Part shown: piece by piece, positions 59,914 to 64,000 of the stretch
How the letters are laid out: each line of letters opens with the position of its first letter
Numbering within the stretch: position 1 is the stretch's first letter
Assembly (NCBI GenBank): GCA_002316795.1
Contig: DCEE01000020.1
Location: 1 to 64,000, forward strand
Reading direction: 5' to 3'
Origin: Synergistaceae bacterium UBA1037
GTDB taxonomy: Bacteria; Synergistota; Synergistia; Synergistales; Synergistaceae
Length of the DNA: 64,000 nt
Notes under the pieces: generated by a model
What the model was told of the DNA's origin: nothing
Database searches by the model: none
Seen by the model: only the letters and a program-made list of their open reading frames with translations
Made by a program: the position numbers and the translations under genes

Positions 59914-60716
59914 TACTTTTTGATAACGTTTCGTACTCCGCAGGCGGCATGCGGATAATCAACGGCGTATCTTTTGAGATAAAGAGGGGAGATTTTACGG
60001 CTCTGATCGGAGCCAACGGCGCCGGAAAGTCGACCCTGGCAAGGCTGTGCATCGGTCTTCTGAAGCCAGTCTCCGGCACAGTGCGGGCAGGCGGCTTTGA
60101 TACAGCTTCGGTCAGGACGAGCCGTATAGCAAAATTTGCAGGATTCCTCTTCCAGGATCCGGACAGGCAGATATGCAAAAACAGTGTGCGTGATGAGATA
60201 AGGTTCAGCCTGGAGTGCGTTATGGAAGACAGAGATGAGATCGAGATGAGATGTGAGAGGGCTATAAGTGAATTTTCCCTTGACGGTGAGAGAGAGCCCT
60301 TCAGCATGAGCAGAGGGGAGCGGCAAAGGCTTGTCCTGGCCTCCATTCTGGCTGCGGAACCGGAACTGCTTATCCTTGACGAACCCACCACGGGCCTCGA
60401 CTACAGGGAGTGCATGCATATAATGGACTGCATAAGCGAGATCAACAGAAAGGGAGCGACCGTGCTGATGATATCCCACGATATGGAGATAGTTCAGGAT
60501 TTTGCAAAAGATGTAATGGTGCTGAACGACGGTGTGCTGCTGGCACACGGCAGTACGAAGGAGATCATAAGGGAGAGGGAACTCCTTGCACGGGCCTCAC
60601 TCCTTCCTCCTCAGATAACCGACCTTGCCCTCGTTCTTGGTGAGGGATATGAGAGCGCGGTCACAGTCGAGGATATGGTATCGGCTGTCAGGGAAAAGAG
60701 CGGGAATCCAAGGTAA
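59910..60716 (+). CDS. ECF transporter ATPase (EcfA'-type)
   Basis: 268-residue ABC ATPase, second of the pair. Walker A is GANGAGKST (about 35-43), Walker B LLILDEPTTGLDY, and the signature is the unusual FSMSRGERQRLVLASIL in place of LSGGQ. The gene overlaps both neighbours (4 nt with the first ATPase; its stop TAA shares an A with the EcfT ATG). Confidence 0.93.
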   Translation: MILFDNVSYSAGGMRIINGVSFEIKRGDFTALIGANGAGKSTLARLCIGLLKPVSGTVRAGGFDTASVRTSRIAKFAGFLFQDPDRQICKNSVRDEIRFSLECVMEDRDEIEMRCERAISEFSLDGEREPFSMSRGERQRLVLASILAAEPELLILDEPTTGLDYRECMHIMDCISEINRKGATVLMISHDMEIVQDFAKDVMVLNDGVLLAHGSTKEIIRERELLARASLLPPQITDLALVLGEGYESAVTVEDMVSAVREKSGNPR

Positions 60717-61483
60717 TGGGCGGCTTTCTCGACTACTCACCGGGAGATTCCTTCCTTCACAGGCTCAATCCGCTTGCCAAGCTTTTTTTATCACTGATGC
60801 TCTGTGTCTCATGCTTCGTGACGGACAGTCTTTATTTTTGCCTCTTCATCATCCTTCTTGACCTGGCAATGGCGGCTTCGGCCGGAATATCAGGCAGAGC
60901 TCTCGCTATGCTGAAAGCCCTGATGAAGCTGAGTGCACTCCTCTTCCTTATCCAGGTATTTTTTATAAGAGAGGGAAACATCATCCTTTCACTCCCTCTG
61001 AATATCCGGGTCACTGACAAGGGAGTCCTTTTTTCGCTGATGATGGTGCTCAGGCTGATCGGAGCTACTATGCCCCTTGCCCTGATGCTATCCATTACTA
61101 AGATGAACGATCTGTCAAACGTTCTTGTCGGGACGTTAGGAATACCCTACAAGTATGCCTTCTCGCTGACTACCGCGATAAGGTTCATTCCCGTATTCAC
61201 TGCCGCAATGTCAGGGATAATGGAAGCTCAGACAGCTCGGGGAGTATCTTTCGATACAAGAAACATATTCAAAAAGATAAGGCTGATCTTCCCGCTTTGC
61301 GTGCCACTGCTCGTGACATCGGTGAGGAAGATCGAGGGCGCGGCAATATCGGCCGAACTTCGCGGCTTCAACCTCCGAACGAGGAAGAGCGGATACAAAA
61401 ACTATCCGATCAGTGTGGCTGACATTGGAATTTTCCTGTTCTCCGTCACTGTTGCGGCCCTTGGCGCCTTCATTCCTTTTTAA
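60716..61483 (+). CDS. ECF transporter T component (EcfT, transmembrane)
   Basis: 255-residue coupling protein with several N-terminal helices and a cytoplasmic arm. The family motifs at coupling helices are AQTARGVSFDTRNIFKK (A-R-G) and AAISAELRGFNLRTRKSGY, the two ARG-type helices that contact the ATPases. It links ATP hydrolysis to the S component. The stop overlaps the stop of the converging helicase gene, so no terminator is present between them. Confidence 0.92.
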   Translation: MGGFLDYSPGDSFLHRLNPLAKLFLSLMLCVSCFVTDSLYFCLFIILLDLAMAASAGISGRALAMLKALMKLSALLFLIQVFFIREGNIILSLPLNIRVTDKGVLFSLMMVLRLIGATMPLALMLSITKMNDLSNVLVGTLGIPYKYAFSLTTAIRFIPVFTAAMSGIMEAQTARGVSFDTRNIFKKIRLIFPLCVPLLVTSVRKIEGAAISAELRGFNLRTRKSGYKNYPISVADIGIFLFSVTVAALGAFIPF

Positions 61484-63753
61484 TATTCAAGAAGATCATC
61501 AAGCAGTTCTTTTGCCATATCCTTTGCCCTCACGCCATTCGTGCCGTGCCCGATACAGGAGGGACACCCCTCCCTGCACCTGCATGAGTCGAGTCGGTCT
61601 CTGCAGGCCCTTAGGATCAGTCTGACGGAGCCGTAGGCTCCTTCCGCAAGCCCTACACCTCCGGGAAACGCATCCGAGAGAAATATGGCGGGCTCTCCGA
61701 GGCTGAGTTCGCTGACGGAGGTGTTTACATAAATGTCGCTGCTGTCGCACATCAGGAAAAGGGGAGCCAGGTTTTTTAGGAGGTTTGCCACACCTTCCAT
61801 CGCAGTCTGAAGGCCGGGCCTTGATATAGCCTCAGCGGGCATTTTTATCCAAAGCGAAGTGGTCTCCATGCTTTCATCGGGGAACTCTGCCTTTCCGTGT
61901 CCCATGACTTTTCGGGTCCCGATGTCAATGATTTTGTAGATGCCTGACAGGACCGTTACCCTGGTATCACCCCAGGCAAACAGGCCGGATGATTCGGTCT
62001 GTTCGGCTATAACGGTTCTTACGAAGAGTTTCGCCTCCGTATATGTGTTCGTGCATGATCTTCTGACGAAACATTTCATATCGCCGTGGTCGACCTTTTC
62101 AACAGAATAACTCGTTCCGTTGTGAAAATATACGGCTCCCGGAAAGATCATTGACGCTGCCGAGTGCCTGTCCACCGTCCCGATCATCCGCGGTCTGTGC
62201 GGAGGATCTGTCTCGATGATGTCATATTTTTCTCCAGAGGCGCTCCTTATTGAAAAGGATGAGGCAGGGTACAGGTCTGAATTCCATGAGTAGATCCTGC
62301 ATCCATGGTCTTCGTATGCGTCTATTGCCCCGTTCCTGAACAGGAATTCCAGGATGGCTGAGATGTTTTCTCCTCCGAAGGCCTCATCCTCCCTGAAAGG
62401 CAGTTCGTATATTGAACATTTGATATGTTCAAGCCTGATATACGGATTTGTCGGGTCTATCCTCGCCCTCTCGGGGGATGCTCCGAGGAGCCATTCCGGC
62501 CTCTCTGCGAGAAACCGGTCTGCGGGAAGGGCTGACGGGATTATGACTGCAGCTGAGACGCTGTTCCGTCTTCCTGCCCTGCCTATCTGCTGCCAGACGG
62601 AGGCTATGCTCCCCGGAAATCCGTGTATAAGGACAAGGTCGAGGGAGCCTATGTCTATGCCCAGTTCCAGCGCGTTAGTGCTTACCACGGCTTTGAGTTT
62701 TCCGTTCCGGAGATCCCTTTCCGTCTCTCTTCTTTCAGCAGGAAGGTACCCTGATCTGTATCCTCTTACTGAATCGGGATTTTTGCCGTCTGCATGCAGC
62801 TGCCTTTTCAGGCTTTCTACCAGAAGTTCCGCATTTATCCTGGACCTGGTGAACAGTATTGAACTGATCCCGCACGATATAGCCCTGTAGGCCAGCCTTC
62901 CTGACTCATAGAGCGAAGATCTTCTTATCTCCCGTCTTTTGTCGGTAATCCCAGGGTCGTATATGATCAGTTCCTTTTGAGCAGAGGGCGCACCGTTTTG
63001 GTCAATAAGCACGGCGGCCCTTCCAGTAAGCAGCGCGGCATGTTCTGCCGGATTGGCTATCGTTGCGGAACAGCATATGAAGACAGGGTCTGACCCATAA
63101 TGGCGGCAAATACGGAGCAGCCGGACGAAGAGGTTTGCAAGATGGGAACCAAGCACGCCTCTGTATGTGTGAAGTTCGTCGACAACTATGAAGTTAAGTT
63201 CCCTGAAAAATTCGGCCCAGGACTGATGGTGCGGCAATATTGCCGTATTGAGCATATCTGGGTTTGTTATTACTATGTTCGCATAATTTTTTATTTCTTT
63301 TCTCTTGGAAGGGGGAGTGTCTCCGTCATAGGTGAAGGACTTTATATCGACAGTCAGTCCGCTGCACAGTTCTCTGAGTTCGGTAAGCTGGTCTTGGGCG
63401 AGGGCCTTTGTCGGGAAAAGATAGAGCGCCCTTCCTGAGTGGTCTTTAAGGATGGAGTCAACTACCGGGATGTCATAGCAGAAGGTCTTTCCTGATGCCG
63501 TGGGGGTGACCACAACGATGTCCCTCCCCGAGGATGCCAGTCTGAATGCGCTGCTCTGATGCGACCACAGTTTTTTTATGCCTCTTTTGTTCAGTATCTC
63601 CACGATCTCGGGATCCAGATCTCCGAATCCGCCATAACTCGGCTCCCTGGGTTTTATGGTGTGGGCTGACCTGATGTTACCATCCTGTCTTCTGAGCCAT
63701 CTTAAAAAACCTTCGACACCGTCTCTTTTTCCGCTGAAAAAAAATCGCATCAT
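61480..63753 (-). CDS. DEAD/DEAH-box helicase with C-terminal zinc-type domain (MrfA/YprA-like)
   Basis: 757-residue SF2 helicase. Motif I is TPTASGKT (about 83-90), motif II VVDELHTY, motif III CCSATIANP, motif VI QQIGRAGRRNS. The C-terminus has CRDRLDSCRCREGCPSC, the four-cysteine end of the MrfA/YprA (DUF1998) family, whose members unwind DNA with 3'-5' polarity and, with MrfB, take part in repair of mitomycin-type damage. No MrfB-like exonuclease gene is in the window. It overlaps EcfT tail to tail. The preceding gene ends 1 nt before its ATG on the same strand. Confidence 0.9.
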   Translation of the reverse strand: MMRFFFSGKRDGVEGFLRWLRRQDGNIRSAHTIKPREPSYGGFGDLDPEIVEILNKRGIKKLWSHQSSAFRLASSGRDIVVVTPTASGKTFCYDIPVVDSILKDHSGRALYLFPTKALAQDQLTELRELCSGLTVDIKSFTYDGDTPPSKRKEIKNYANIVITNPDMLNTAILPHHQSWAEFFRELNFIVVDELHTYRGVLGSHLANLFVRLLRICRHYGSDPVFICCSATIANPAEHAALLTGRAAVLIDQNGAPSAQKELIIYDPGITDKRREIRRSSLYESGRLAYRAISCGISSILFTRSRINAELLVESLKRQLHADGKNPDSVRGYRSGYLPAERRETERDLRNGKLKAVVSTNALELGIDIGSLDLVLIHGFPGSIASVWQQIGRAGRRNSVSAAVIIPSALPADRFLAERPEWLLGASPERARIDPTNPYIRLEHIKCSIYELPFREDEAFGGENISAILEFLFRNGAIDAYEDHGCRIYSWNSDLYPASSFSIRSASGEKYDIIETDPPHRPRMIGTVDRHSAASMIFPGAVYFHNGTSYSVEKVDHGDMKCFVRRSCTNTYTEAKLFVRTVIAEQTESSGLFAWGDTRVTVLSGIYKIIDIGTRKVMGHGKAEFPDESMETTSLWIKMPAEAISRPGLQTAMEGVANLLKNLAPLFLMCDSSDIYVNTSVSELSLGEPAIFLSDAFPGGVGLAEGAYGSVRLILRACRDRLDSCRCREGCPSCIGHGTNGVRAKDMAKELLDDLLEY

Positions 63754-63754
63754 C

Positions 63755-64000
63755 TTAACGGAATGCGTCCAGGAGCATTTTGACCGAACTGACCAAGACA
63801 GCTGACGTCAGTATCCATCTCGTATAACGCATGTCAGCGCTCAGGTTGAACCTCGCCCCAACATTGCCTCCGGCCGCAGATCCGATGGCAAGCGTGAAAG
63901 CTGTTTTCCAGTCGACCATCCCGAATGATGCAAAAAGTGCCAGGCTAGCCATGGTGTAAAAAGCTACGACCACTATCTTAAGTATGTTTGCCTCTTTAAG
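63755..64000 (-). CDS. TauE/SafE family permease, C-terminal part (runs off the window)
   Basis: The last 82 codons of a membrane protein, open at the window's right edge (LKEANILKIVVVAFYTMASLALFASFG and later GSAAGGNVGARFNLSADMRYTRWILTSAVLVSSVKMLLDAF). This is the C-terminal half of the sulfite exporter/DUF81 permease fold, with the G-x-x-G-A repeat. Its substrate is unknown. The true start lies beyond position 64000. Confidence 0.75.
   Translation of the reverse strand, partial: LKEANILKIVVVAFYTMASLALFASFGMVDWKTAFTLAIGSAAGGNVGARFNLSADMRYTRWILTSAVLVSSVKMLLDAFR

Overview
This 64 kb window is ordinary-looking chromosome from an anaerobic, amino-acid- and purine-degrading bacterium with a Gram-negative envelope. 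Evidence for the lifestyle: pyruvate:ferredoxin oxidoreductase, an H-cluster [FeFe] hydrogenase, an iron-sulfur serine dehydratase, proline racemase, ornithine-cyclodeaminase-like enzyme, a branched-chain amino acid ABC importer and a molybdenum hydroxylase cluster. Evidence for an outer membrane with lipid A: a full 4-amino-4-deoxy-arabinose (Ara4N, arn) operon. This mix, with LysW-type lysine/ornithine synthesis and a tryptophan-type T-box, suggests Synergistota to me; that is an inference from gene content, not a search result. No phage, transposase, CRISPR array or rRNA was seen.

Layout. 1-2 kb: CofE-like protein and acyl-ACP thioesterase. 2-7.6 kb: two divergent drug-efflux operons (MATE-MATE-nitroreductase on the minus strand; MATE-MarR-glyoxalase on the plus strand). 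7.6-8.2 kb: an intergenic island with three copies of a 126-128 bp hairpin element beside tRNA-Asn. 8.4-17 kb: hydantoinase, SsnA, RidA, a second amidohydrolase and a two-gene xanthine-dehydrogenase-type enzyme. 17-21.4 kb: alpha/beta hydrolase, HAD phosphatase, large MscS channel. 21.4-24.6 kb: proline racemase, RpiR regulator, ornithine cyclodeaminase family. 25-31 kb: PFOR, a biotin-less carboxylase-type subunit, transaldolase, then a large inverted repeat built of 11-bp units. 31.3-36.7 kb: lysW-X-Y-Z-J-K. 37-40 kb: hydrogenase and serine dehydratase. 40-44.7 kb: livHMGFK. 44.8-54.9 kb: arnT-B-C-A(split)-D-E-ugd-ilvD. 55-58 kb: NCS2 purine permease, MocA and YqeC, which belong functionally with the molybdenum hydroxylase 40 kb away. 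58-61.5 kb: T-box-controlled ECF transporter. 61.5-64 kb: MrfA/YprA-like helicase and a truncated TauE/SafE permease.

Most interesting points: (i) a T-box leader whose specifier reads best as TGG (Trp) in front of an ECF transporter, predicting a tryptophan importer; (ii) an intrinsic terminator just upstream of lysY with no room for a promoter after it, i.e. a probable attenuator inside the LysW pathway operon, plus three nested palindromes in front of lysW; (iii) two intergenic repeat families (126-128 bp hairpins; 11-bp-periodic units arranged as a ~390 bp palindrome); (iv) an Ara4N operon with ArnA split into two proteins and ilvD at its tail; (v) an S33-type hydrolase that has lost its catalytic histidine. 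The small lysW gene (56 aa) is identified here by translation of the minus strand.
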